Assembly (NCBI RefSeq): GCF_009495355.1
Contig: NZ_VZAD01000097.1
Location: 1-64,000 of the forward strand
DNA length: 64,000 bases
From: Segatella copri
GTDB taxonomy: Bacteria; Bacteroidota; Bacteroidia; Bacteroidales; Bacteroidaceae
Reading direction: 5' to 3'
The notes below the pieces were generated by a model. It was not told where the DNA came from, did not search any database, and was given only the letters and a program-made list of their open reading frames with translations. This document shows, piece after piece, positions 8,180 through 15,764 of this stretch. Within the stretch, counting starts at the first letter, position 1. Every line of letters begins with the position of its first letter. A program made the position numbers and the translations under genes.

Positions 8180-9307
8180 TTAGCCTTTAATTACTTTCCA
8201 TCCACTTTTGCAATTATCCATAAACTTAGTTCCGAACATTGCCCAGATAGAGCTTAATATAAAACCGAGTAATGTATATAGCATCACTTTTATTGCTCTA
8301 CCCGAATTAGCCTTGTTTGGAAAATATGCAGGTTCCAATACAACAAAAACAGGCTTGGCATCTTGAACCTCCATCAGCGCACTGATTCTTTGCTTTTCTA
8401 TTGTGTTGTAGGCATCTTGAGCCAAAATAGCATCTTGCTCTATACGGTCAATGTTGCTTTTGATACTTTGTAATTCTACAAAAAAGTTTTCGTCAGCAGC
8501 AGCTGCATATTTTTTCTGTAAGTTTATTAATCTAACTCTTGCTTCATCAGATATTTTTGTGTAATATTTAAGTTTTTCTTTAGCCTTGAGTGTTTTATAA
8601 TCTATAACCATGTCCTGCAATCTACAACTGATAGTGTCTGCTATTTGCTGAGCAACAGCTGGGTCATCAGCAGTAAACGAGATAGTGGTAATACCTGTTT
8701 TTTTATTGATTACTACATCAACTTTCTTCTCTAAAGACTTCAATATGTCTTCTTGTTTTTTTGTATAATGAGTTATATCAATTTTATTGATGTTGCCGTT
8801 AGGTTCATTTTTAGTGAGATGTAACATTTTCTTAATTCCGCCCATCAGTTTATCCTTCCATGTCAGTCTGCATGGATCTGTATAATAGTCGTACAAGGAC
8901 ATTTTGCTTTTCTTTGTTGCTTTTCTCACCTTGCTTTTTTCGCTTGGCATAACATCTACTTTCAGCAATGATGCAAGAAATGGTTTACTTGTAGCCATTT
9001 CTGGAAAAATGGTTACATTGTAGGCTCCTTCTTCTGAACCAGCAGCTGTACTTAAGTCCATAAAACTTGACAAACTGTTCATCAACGAGCTTTTCATATC
9101 TTGTTCTTGTTCTGGAACAACTACTTCACTTGCCGTATAATCTCTGTCAGCAGTGTAAGCTGATATGATACCTATTATACCAAATATAAATGTCGTGATG
9201 ATGACAGTTAGTTTCTTTTTATAAAGATTTGCTAACAATGGCAGAATGTCAATGTTGATCTTCTGAGAATTCAGTTCTTCTTTTTTGTATAATTCTTCGT
9301 CTTTCAT
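8180..9307 (-). CDS. Wzz-like polysaccharide chain-length determinant (PCP family)
   Basis: A 375-aa inner-membrane protein with transmembrane helices at 33-51 and 341-358, a periplasmic domain rich in coiled coil, and the Pro-rich signature LEPAYFPNKANSGR just before the second helix. There is no attached tyrosine kinase domain, so it resembles Wzz or PCP-1 more than Wzc. It should set polymer length together with the EpsG-like polymerase at 11644-12810. Its start overlaps the flippase stop by one base (TAATG). Confidence 0.88.
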   Translation of the reverse strand: MKDEELYKKEELNSQKINIDILPLLANLYKKKLTVIITTFIFGIIGIISAYTADRDYTASEVVVPEQEQDMKSSLMNSLSSFMDLSTAAGSEEGAYNVTIFPEMATSKPFLASLLKVDVMPSEKSKVRKATKKSKMSLYDYYTDPCRLTWKDKLMGGIKKMLHLTKNEPNGNINKIDITHYTKKQEDILKSLEKKVDVVINKKTGITTISFTADDPAVAQQIADTISCRLQDMVIDYKTLKAKEKLKYYTKISDEARVRLINLQKKYAAAADENFFVELQSIKSNIDRIEQDAILAQDAYNTIEKQRISALMEVQDAKPVFVVLEPAYFPNKANSGRAIKVMLYTLLGFILSSIWAMFGTKFMDNCKSGWKVIKG

Positions 9308-10710
9308 TATTTTATTTTTTTTATAAATTCAATAATATAGAATGCCTCTTTTTTGAATAATATGGCGAGCAGGGAAATTGATAACATATACCAAACTATG
9401 GCAGAATAAACTCCGTAGTAATAATAGCATATTACAAATCCTATTGTGTTGCCTATTTCCATCCAAGTTAATCGGCCGAGTTTTAAAGAGTATTCTTTAT
9501 AAAGTGCCCTTTGCATAATTAATACTTTGACTATTTCTGCTATCAAAATACTTAAAGCCATGAGGTCTATGTTGTGTAGAGCTATGGCATAAGCATAACA
9601 GATAATTGCACAAAGTACAGTAATTATATTTATATACAAGAGCTTTTTTATTTTACCTAAATTCTTAAAATAAGTGTTGTAGAGAAGAACGACTCTGGTT
9701 TCATAGCATATACATGGTGCTGTAAAAGCCAAGAACTTCAGAGATTCTTCATATTTAGGTAGCCAGTTGAGAACAAAGAAATACATCACAAAGAAAATAA
9801 TATAAAACACCATTGGCAAAAGTGTCATAACAAAGTCCATCTTTTCAAATAGTATGGCTTGTGCCTCTTTTCTTATTCTTTTTAGAATTGGGAAAAGGAC
9901 ATATCCTATCTGTGATATAAAAAATAAAAGGAAAGATGCTATAGTTATTGAAAATGAGAGTTTTGAAAAAACTTCGATATTCCAATAATGTTCTACAGCT
10001 AACCTGCATAGACCCATAATTAATATTGAGACGAAATTTGCCAACATGAGTATGAATCCAATCTTGCAAACCGTGGCTATACTTGTGAACAATTTTTTGT
10101 CAGGCATCTGAATAGAAGCGAACAATCTACATCTATGTATAGCCATGATGCAAACTACGAGGTGAGCCAATGTGTATGAACACATGATGTTGCTTGCATT
10201 CTCATTGTGGATAAAAATGAGGTAAAGCACTAAAACCGACATAATTAATTTATCAATAATGACCGTTTTTGATACAAATGGTATTTGATCTGTAGCCATC
10301 ATGGCCATAGTGATGATTTTATATGTATTTTCGATAACTAAATAGGCAGCAGTCCACAAAAAGATGATTAAATATTTCTCACTTTTGCATAACAGGAATG
10401 AGAAAAGGACAACCATTAAAGAGATGATTAGTTGTACAAAAAACATGGATTGAATTTGAGGAATCCATTCTTTTCTGTCAATACTCTCCCAGTACTGTCC
10501 GCCAAGTTTTAAGTATACCCCATCTCCATACCCTAAATGCATTACTCCAACATAGCTTGCCCAAAGCAAAAAATATTGCCAGTAACCGAATTGCTCTACG
10601 GAAATGTATTTAGGTAAAATAAAAGAAACTATGATACTGGTCAATAGGGAGACACCTTGTGCTCCTATTGTCCAAAATGAATCTTTTATGAAGTTTGAAA
10701 ATATACTCAT
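9307..10710 (-). CDS. Wzx-like oligosaccharide flippase (MOP superfamily)
   Basis: A 467-aa protein with about twelve hydrophobic helices and the usual opening of the polysaccharide biosynthesis family (DSFWTIGAQGVSLLTSIIVS, then PKYISVEQFGYWQYF). It is predicted to flip undecaprenyl-linked repeat units from the cytoplasmic to the periplasmic face for polymerisation. It overlaps the upstream gene by four bases (ATGA) and the downstream Wzz gene by one, so it sits in a tightly coupled operon. Confidence 0.9.
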   Translation of the reverse strand: MSIFSNFIKDSFWTIGAQGVSLLTSIIVSFILPKYISVEQFGYWQYFLLWASYVGVMHLGYGDGVYLKLGGQYWESIDRKEWIPQIQSMFFVQLIISLMVVLFSFLLCKSEKYLIIFLWTAAYLVIENTYKIITMAMMATDQIPFVSKTVIIDKLIMSVLVLYLIFIHNENASNIMCSYTLAHLVVCIMAIHRCRLFASIQMPDKKLFTSIATVCKIGFILMLANFVSILIMGLCRLAVEHYWNIEVFSKLSFSITIASFLLFFISQIGYVLFPILKRIRKEAQAILFEKMDFVMTLLPMVFYIIFFVMYFFVLNWLPKYEESLKFLAFTAPCICYETRVVLLYNTYFKNLGKIKKLLYINIITVLCAIICYAYAIALHNIDLMALSILIAEIVKVLIMQRALYKEYSLKLGRLTWMEIGNTIGFVICYYYYGVYSAIVWYMLSISLLAILFKKEAFYIIEFIKKIK

Positions 10711-11636
10711 TTAGCTTCTTCTTTATTTATCAGTCGCTCTAACCATTCATCAAAAGAATATTTCTTTTTTATATTTAACGGATATTCCTGAGTTGGCTTT
10801 TTTAAAAACGTTTGAAGTCCAGTTATATTGTTTTGATTTAATATAAATATGTTCGAACAGTTTCTGAAATCTTTATTTTCACTTAGAAATTGATTGGTTG
10901 TTACTATTTTCTTATTGAATAATAATCCTTCCATAATTCTGAGTGTAAGACCAGATTGTGCCTTTTGAACTACATCCAATATTGCATGGGTATTGTTTGT
11001 CAGCTGACACAATTTTACGTAATCAACCTCACGTGAGTACACTCTTGAAAACAAGGACTTGAAATTATCAACGATTCTAAAGTCACAGCGTATGCCATAA
11101 GCCTTCAATTGATCCTTTAGATGGAGGATAAAGTTTTTTCTTCCTTTGTCTGTGCCGATAAACAATAGGTCAGATGTCTGCTTTGAAGTTGGTAAAGTTT
11201 TAGTGTGGTCAAGGAGTAGTGGATTATAAAATGTAGCACCATACTTCAAGCCATATTTCCTGGCATCTTCTTCCATAAAGGTCCATATTTCCCATCTGCT
11301 TGATAAAAGTTTGTAATCATCTGAGAAAAAAACGGGATTGAGCAGATACAAGATTAGCCGGCTCTCTGTTGAAACAGCCTTTTCTATTTCCTCGCAGTAT
11401 TCAGCATAATGGCTATATGTATCGAACAGAATAATATTATTAGCATTTTTACAATAGTCTGTCCAATTATCAATTTCTTTAGTATTTGATATGAACTTGG
11501 AGAAAAAAGGTAATTTTCGAAGAAATCGCATAGGTTTGGATAGAGGCTTTCTAATGAAAACCTCTCTTATATTTGTACCGTGAATATATCCTTTTACAGG
11601 AAAGTCTATAAATACATTTTTTTCGCAATACATCAT
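10707..11636 (-). CDS. Putative GT-B-like glycosyltransferase of unassigned family
   Basis: A 309-aa soluble protein. The second half has the shape of a GT-B donor domain: DLLFIGTDKGRKNF, followed by ILDVVQKAQSGLTLRIMEGL and KKIVTTN, which resembles the family-1 pattern in which a Glu near the end contacts the nucleotide sugar. The first half is weakly conserved and has no motif I recognise. Position between the polymerase and flippase genes supports a role in the same glycan. It could also be a CgeB-like protein; the assignment is by pattern only. Confidence 0.6.
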   Translation of the reverse strand: MMYCEKNVFIDFPVKGYIHGTNIREVFIRKPLSKPMRFLRKLPFFSKFISNTKEIDNWTDYCKNANNIILFDTYSHYAEYCEEIEKAVSTESRLILYLLNPVFFSDDYKLLSSRWEIWTFMEEDARKYGLKYGATFYNPLLLDHTKTLPTSKQTSDLLFIGTDKGRKNFILHLKDQLKAYGIRCDFRIVDNFKSLFSRVYSREVDYVKLCQLTNNTHAILDVVQKAQSGLTLRIMEGLLFNKKIVTTNQFLSENKDFRNCSNIFILNQNNITGLQTFLKKPTQEYPLNIKKKYSFDEWLERLINKEEAK

Positions 11637-11643
11637 ATTAATT

Positions 11644-12810
11644 CTAATTTTCTATATCCATTGAATTTATATAGATAGCTTTTCTTCTCGCTATTACATT
11701 ATTATCTGGTGTTTCAAAAATACTATAATAGGGAACATATCTTTCATAGAAATAATATCTATCCGATGTCTCTTTGGATGAAACCTGATATGTTACATCT
11801 ACGAAATATGTTCTAAAGAAAGCTATAAACATAAATCCACCATAAAGTAAACTTACATTTTTTTTGCTCACAACATATAGAAATTCCACCCATGCAATAT
11901 AGTAAAACAAATTAAAAGAATTACATATTCTATTTAAAAAAATAGGCATGAAAATTCCAATGATATGTAGTATAAAGCAGATCTTTGTACCAAGATAAAC
12001 TTTATAACTGACATGACCTTTAATATAGATGATGATCAAATATATTAATATTATGTCTAATAATCCTCGTACTATACCAACTATAGAACCTATTTCCATT
12101 TTAGAATATACATCGGCAACAGAGTCTTCTCTGCCATTTGGTAAAAGGAACGATAGCTTACTTATTGTTAATGGATTTGCTATCGCTAAAATTATCAATG
12201 ACATTAAAAGTACATATTTGGGTGTAAATTCTTTTGTTATAATAGGAAGCATGAAAGGTATTATAAAATAAAAAAGAGCTGCGTCATGGAAAAGAAACGC
12301 AAATGTACATAACCCATAATATGGCAACCATTTTCGTTTAATAAGAAAACTAAATGCAAAATAAAAGATACATATTGATACCGAATCACGCATTATCTCA
12401 CAGTTGAGGTATAGGAATTGAAAGAGCAGGTATACAATAGCAACTTCAAATTTTTTGTCTGTTTCTTTTTGAATAATATAGAAAGTCACAGGGTTGACAA
12501 TGCACGCCAAAATAATCTGGAGCACAAAGAACTCTGGATATATTGATTTTGCCAAAACATTGAGTAAAATCCACAGAGGCTGATAGCGGAATAATGCAAA
12601 GTGGAAAACAGTAAATTCATCTATAGTTGGGTAGCGGTCAAAGTCGCTCATATAGGTTTGTGTATCGCCTCCGACAACAAGACGCAATCCTGCTACTAAA
12701 ATCAAAAGAACACACTGCCCCCAATACCAAGTATTGCTGCCCCAAAAAGGAATCTTGTTCTTCAATAAGATGGGTAAGCAAAATATGATAATAAGAAATA
12801 AATATATCAT
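11644..12810 (-). CDS. EpsG-like polysaccharide polymerase (Wzy function)
   Basis: A 388-aa protein with about ten hydrophobic segments and the EpsG-family pattern near the N terminus: LVAGLRLVVGGDTQTYMSDF, in which the Gly-x-Asp-Thr-x-x-Tyr motif is typical. It probably polymerises the flipped repeat units in the periplasm. It lies 7 bp from the downstream putative transferase and 16 bp from the upstream gene. Such polymerases are highly divergent, so the call rests on topology, the motif and context. Confidence 0.82.
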   Translation of the reverse strand: MIYLFLIIIFCLPILLKNKIPFWGSNTWYWGQCVLLILVAGLRLVVGGDTQTYMSDFDRYPTIDEFTVFHFALFRYQPLWILLNVLAKSIYPEFFVLQIILACIVNPVTFYIIQKETDKKFEVAIVYLLFQFLYLNCEIMRDSVSICIFYFAFSFLIKRKWLPYYGLCTFAFLFHDAALFYFIIPFMLPIITKEFTPKYVLLMSLIILAIANPLTISKLSFLLPNGREDSVADVYSKMEIGSIVGIVRGLLDIILIYLIIIYIKGHVSYKVYLGTKICFILHIIGIFMPIFLNRICNSFNLFYYIAWVEFLYVVSKKNVSLLYGGFMFIAFFRTYFVDVTYQVSSKETSDRYYFYERYVPYYSIFETPDNNVIARRKAIYINSMDIEN

Positions 12811-12826
12811 TTGCTATGATTGATTA

Positions 12827-13672
12827 TTATTTGTTATAGTACCATTGTAAAGGAGCATATTTGAATGGACGCAAAAGGTAATCTTTCGCAAGTCTTTTAA
12901 ATATGGCTATTATGTGTCGTTTTGTTGTTTCTTTTGTTTCTCCATTTCTCAAACGGGTTGCTCTTATAGCTTGCTTAAAGATTAAATCACAGTCTTCAAT
13001 ATGTTCCCATTTAGTCAATATTTTCTGATTAAAATTTCCATTGCTTGTATATTTGTATACCAGTGCGGAGTATAATGCTTGATCATGTCTGTTCTCGATA
13101 AAAGAGCAACTCTCGTATAGTCGCTCTTCTTGATTGACATCTTTAACCATTTCAGGATGCTCCATCATTAGATTTCTCCATTCTGTAAAGAATTGTCTTG
13201 TAAAGGGTGTAGCTTTTAATATGATGACTGTAGCAAGATATTGATAGCATTTTACCCAGTTTTGTGGATTTGATTTCTTAAAATATTCCAGGATATTCTT
13301 TCTTGACCATTTGTCATTACGTTGATATATCCTCTGTGCTAAAATATCGTGTTGCTCTAACATCTTAAAATATTTTTGCCATTCTCTACTCTTGTAAAGA
13401 GAACAACCTGCATCGCAATAGACAAGATAATCACCATCGTTCATCTTTGCTAAAGTACTCTTTATAACATCAGGTTTCCAACTCCATAATCCTGCGCCCC
13501 TTTTCTCTTTAAAAACATCTGAGTTTTTTAGTTCTTCAGAGATATCTTTCTCTGAATATAGAATGATTTTATCGAAAATGTTCAAGTTGATGGCTTCTTG
13601 TTCTATTCTTTTTTTAGCCAGTTCAAACATTGAGTTTCCATATGTTATGAAGTATTTTGCCATTTCTGTCAA
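12827..13672 (-). CDS. Putative GT-A-like glycosyltransferase
   Basis: A 281-aa protein opening with AKYFITYGNSMF and carrying RGAGLWSWKP (about 57-66) and DYLVYCDAGCSLY (about 80-92). The Tyr-Cys-Asp-Ala segment resembles the metal-binding strand of GT-A enzymes related to GT32 or capsular transferases. It is the first transferase of the block. The start could be ATG 13672 or the in-frame ATG at 13663 (MAKYF). No acceptor or donor can be inferred. Confidence 0.6.
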   Translation of the reverse strand: MTEMAKYFITYGNSMFELAKKRIEQEAINLNIFDKIILYSEKDISEELKNSDVFKEKRGAGLWSWKPDVIKSTLAKMNDGDYLVYCDAGCSLYKSREWQKYFKMLEQHDILAQRIYQRNDKWSRKNILEYFKKSNPQNWVKCYQYLATVIILKATPFTRQFFTEWRNLMMEHPEMVKDVNQEERLYESCSFIENRHDQALYSALVYKYTSNGNFNQKILTKWEHIEDCDLIFKQAIRATRLRNGETKETTKRHIIAIFKRLAKDYLLRPFKYAPLQWYYNK

Positions 13673-13738
13673 ACAGTATTATACACTAAATATAAATGTA
13701 ATGTTTTTAATTATTAACTGATCCTATTTCCCAACCAT

Positions 13739-13788
13739 AGACGTAAGCTATTATATTATATAATTTACAGTCTCATTTACAGTTTCTT
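13739..13788. repeat. Pieces copied from the AlbA_2 gene region
   Basis: Positions 13739-13761 match 15637-15659, part of the AlbA_2 promoter region, with one mismatch in 23 bp. Directly after, 13765-13788 holds one full and one partial copy of the 12-bp unit TTACAGTCTCAT, which is repeated four times inside the AlbA_2 gene at 14415-14462. The juxtaposition of these distant pieces shows rearrangement. Confidence 0.75.
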
Positions 13789-13900
13789 TCCTTTTTTACG
13801 GTACATTGCTGATAAGTCGTTGAGATCCAAGCTATGCAATGTCTGAAACTGTTCTATCAAGAAGTCGTAATATATCTTGCGGATTGTGTTGTTGGGATTT
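13777..13900 (-). pseudogene. Fragment of an AAA-ATPase_like gene
   Basis: Positions 13796-13897 match 16148-16249, inside the ATPase gene of copy C, with six mismatches in 102 bp. In the original frame it reads PNNTIRKIYYDFLIEQ and continues through SLDLNDLSAMYR, then runs into a stop at 13777-13779 that lies in the copied 12-bp repeat. Both ends of the ATPase gene are missing here, so this is a relic of a partial duplication. Confidence 0.85.
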
Positions 13901-14126
13901 GCTGTGATAAGAATCTTGGCTTCCCTTTTTTGAAGATCTCTACATTTATGCGATAGCCATATCCGGAAGGCTCGTCGCGTTCGGTGTTGGCTAATGATTT
14001 TTGGAGATATTCAATTGCTTGTTCTATTACGTCTCTTCTTGTAGCACCGTGAAGACCGCAAGAAGCAACTGGTTGGTCGTTGCCCATCAGCTCCATCTGT
14101 GCTTGTATTAATGTATGTAAATCCAT
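13857..14126 (-). CDS. Chimeric or truncated 89-aa ORF
   Basis: The first 70 or so residues look like a real small protein: a helical start (MDLHTLIQAQMELMG) and RRDVIEQAIEYLQKSLAN, then GYGYRINVEIFKKG, with normal codon use. The last 13 codons read out of frame through the ATPase fragment at 13857-13897, so the natural C terminus has been lost or replaced. I do not recognise the family. A small DNA-binding or accessory protein is only a guess. It follows the copied ATPase tail at 14136-14207. Confidence 0.4.
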   Translation of the reverse strand: MDLHTLIQAQMELMGNDQPVASCGLHGATRRDVIEQAIEYLQKSLANTERDEPSGYGYRINVEIFKKGKPRFLSQQIPTTQSARYITTS

Positions 14127-14135
14127 AATCTTGTC

Positions 14136-14207
14136 TTTATTTTGTTTTGATTCAGATATTTTATATTTCTCCTATCTCTGTCGCATTACCTTGCTGGAAT
14201 ATGAGGT
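14136..14207. repeat. 72-bp direct repeat, copy of the ATPase gene tail (left copy)
   Basis: Matches 15693-15764 with two mismatches. In the right copy this is the last 16 codons of copy C plus 25 bp beyond its stop. Here it lies 13 bp past the AlbA_2 stop codon, with no ATPase gene attached. The AlbA_2 gene therefore lies between two direct repeats. Confidence 0.9.
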
Positions 14208-14220
14208 GTTATTTCTATCA

Positions 14221-15579
14221 TTATTTATTGATAATTTCCCAAATTCCATTTTTATCTGAACCTTTTCTGTGTATAAATCCATTGTCTTGTAATTTCTTGA
14301 TAATCCTGGCAATCGTAGCCCTTGACAATTTAGTGATTTGAATAAGTGCTTGATATGTAACACTATTGTCTTTTTGTATCAAATCTAATACTATTGCCTC
14401 AGACTCGCTGATTTTTACAGTCTCATTTACAGTCTCATTTACAGTCTCATTTACAGTCTCATTTGTCTTTTGGCATCCTCTTGGCAAGACAACAAGCACA
14501 CCGCCCATAGTAGCCTCTAATTTAGGTGCAGGTAGCCCTGCATTCTTGAAGCCTGCTTGAATGATACCAATGCCTCGTCCCCACGATTCGATGAAACCAG
14601 CTTTGTAAAAAGCATTGGCTATGTTGAGATTACGGGGCTTCGAGGTATGCTTGTGGAGTAATGTCTCAACTGTATAGTTCTCCGGTAGGTTGCCATCGTT
14701 CCAAAGCCAAATGTGATCGTTGAAGACTTTCATCTGTATCTGTACGCCTGTATAGTCTTTATGGATGATGGCATTATATAGAGCTTCGCGCAGGGCTTTC
14801 TCTGGAATTTCCAAAGGCTCTATACGCTGCATGCCTTCATAATGGATGGGGGAGATGAGGTACTTTGATTTTAGAGTTTCCATTACTCGGTCTGCCATCT
14901 GTATGATATTTCCTTCCACGATGTCTTGAAATATTAAATCGGTATCATCTTGGATAAAGCGACCTAAGCGAAAATCGGCACATGTGAAGAATCTTGCTGG
15001 TTCTTTGCCGAAAAGCAAAATGGCGGCATTTTTCAATTTGCCATCTTCTATTAAGTGGAGATTGTCCAAAACTTCCTCTGGAGTATCGTTTAGTGATTCC
15101 ACAGGCATACGTTCGGCATCTACAGCCTTTCGTAAGAAGTATTTTATTGCTTTTGCATCTATATCGTCAAGGGTGGCACGCTCGTTGATGAGGTCATCCC
15201 ATGAACGTCCCATTTTCTTGAGAATGAAGTGCTGGAGTGCGGCACCTTTGAGTTCTTGCTTGGTTGAACCTGATCGGTAGTGGTATATGCCTTTGTAGTA
15301 GATTGGTATATTGCTTGATTCTACACAGATCTCAATATAGTCAAGGCAGCCTTGGTGGTGAAGGTTGACATCGGACACAATCCCCAATGTCGTGACAATC
15401 TTGTTGGGAATGTCTTCCATAAGTTGTTTGCTGTTCTTGATGCCGACAACTTCCTTTTCGTCATTGATTCCAATGAAGATTCTTCCGCCATGTGCATTGG
15501 CAAAGCCGCATATCCATTTGAGGTATTCGTCTTTCCAGCTTTCTTTGTATTCTATGTCTTGACTTTCTTCTTGAAACAT
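14221..15579 (-). CDS. AlbA_2/Schlafen-type ATP-binding protein with winged-helix C terminus
   Basis: A 452-aa protein. Residues about 8-130 match the AlbA_2 fold (IEYKESW, then GFANAHGGRIFIGI and YYHYRSGSTKQEL-like motifs). Residues about 270-370 carry an HATPase_c_4-like segment (LREALYNAIIHKDY, NDGNLPENY, ESWGRGIG). The C terminus is a winged helix (VTYQALIQITKLSRATIARIIKKL). An in-frame linker of four Asn-Glu-Thr-Val units joins the last two parts. Relatives are annotated as transcriptional regulators or nucleic-acid-binding proteins, and Schlafen-type AlbA domains occur in anti-phage genes. It is flanked by 72-bp direct repeats, so it may be a mobile cassette. Confidence 0.85.
   Translation of the reverse strand: MFQEESQDIEYKESWKDEYLKWICGFANAHGGRIFIGINDEKEVVGIKNSKQLMEDIPNKIVTTLGIVSDVNLHHQGCLDYIEICVESSNIPIYYKGIYHYRSGSTKQELKGAALQHFILKKMGRSWDDLINERATLDDIDAKAIKYFLRKAVDAERMPVESLNDTPEEVLDNLHLIEDGKLKNAAILLFGKEPARFFTCADFRLGRFIQDDTDLIFQDIVEGNIIQMADRVMETLKSKYLISPIHYEGMQRIEPLEIPEKALREALYNAIIHKDYTGVQIQMKVFNDHIWLWNDGNLPENYTVETLLHKHTSKPRNLNIANAFYKAGFIESWGRGIGIIQAGFKNAGLPAPKLEATMGGVLVVLPRGCQKTNETVNETVNETVNETVKISESEAIVLDLIQKDNSVTYQALIQITKLSRATIARIIKKLQDNGFIHRKGSDKNGIWEIINK
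14415..14462. repeat. Four 12-bp tandem repeats inside the AlbA_2 gene
   Basis: Four exact units of TTACAGTCTCAT code for repeated Asn-Glu-Thr-Val on the minus strand. Because the unit is 12 bp, slippage changes linker length by four residues without breaking the frame. A fragment of the same array is found at 13765-13788. Confidence 0.9.
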
Positions 15580-15601
15580 GTTGAATCGTTTGTCTTTACT
15601 G

Positions 15602-15632
15602 CAAATTTATTGCTTGCTTTTTGATATAGCAA
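15602..15632 (-). promoter_or_regulatory. Promoter of the AlbA_2 gene
   Basis: On the minus strand, TTG (15630-15632) and TAAATTTG (15602-15609) are 20 bp apart, matching the Bacteroidota consensus. The ATG at 15579 lies 22 bp downstream of the -7 element. The gene thus has its own promoter, separate from the ATPase gene upstream. Confidence 0.8.
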
Positions 15633-15692
15633 TCGAAGACGTAAGCAATTATATTATATGTGTATTTATATATATAATGCAAAAATATCAGA

Positions 15693-15764
15693 TTTATTTT
15701 GTTTTGATTCAGATATTTTATATTTCTCCAATCTTTGTCGCATTACCTTGCTGGAATATGAGGT
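15693..15764. repeat. 72-bp direct repeat, right copy (tail of the copy C ATPase gene)
   Basis: The partner of 14136-14207. It spans the 3' end of the ATPase gene and its stop at 15718-15720. Recombination between the two copies would remove about 1.56 kb including the AlbA_2 gene and leave the ATPase tail intact. Confidence 0.9.

Noticed and set aside
13739..14207. Insertion sequence
   Set aside because: No transposase frame and no terminal inverted repeats; the pieces are copies of neighbouring genes.
14415..14462. CRISPR-like or phase-variable on/off repeat
   Set aside because: The unit is 12 bp, within a coding frame and without spacers; copy changes cannot shift the frame.
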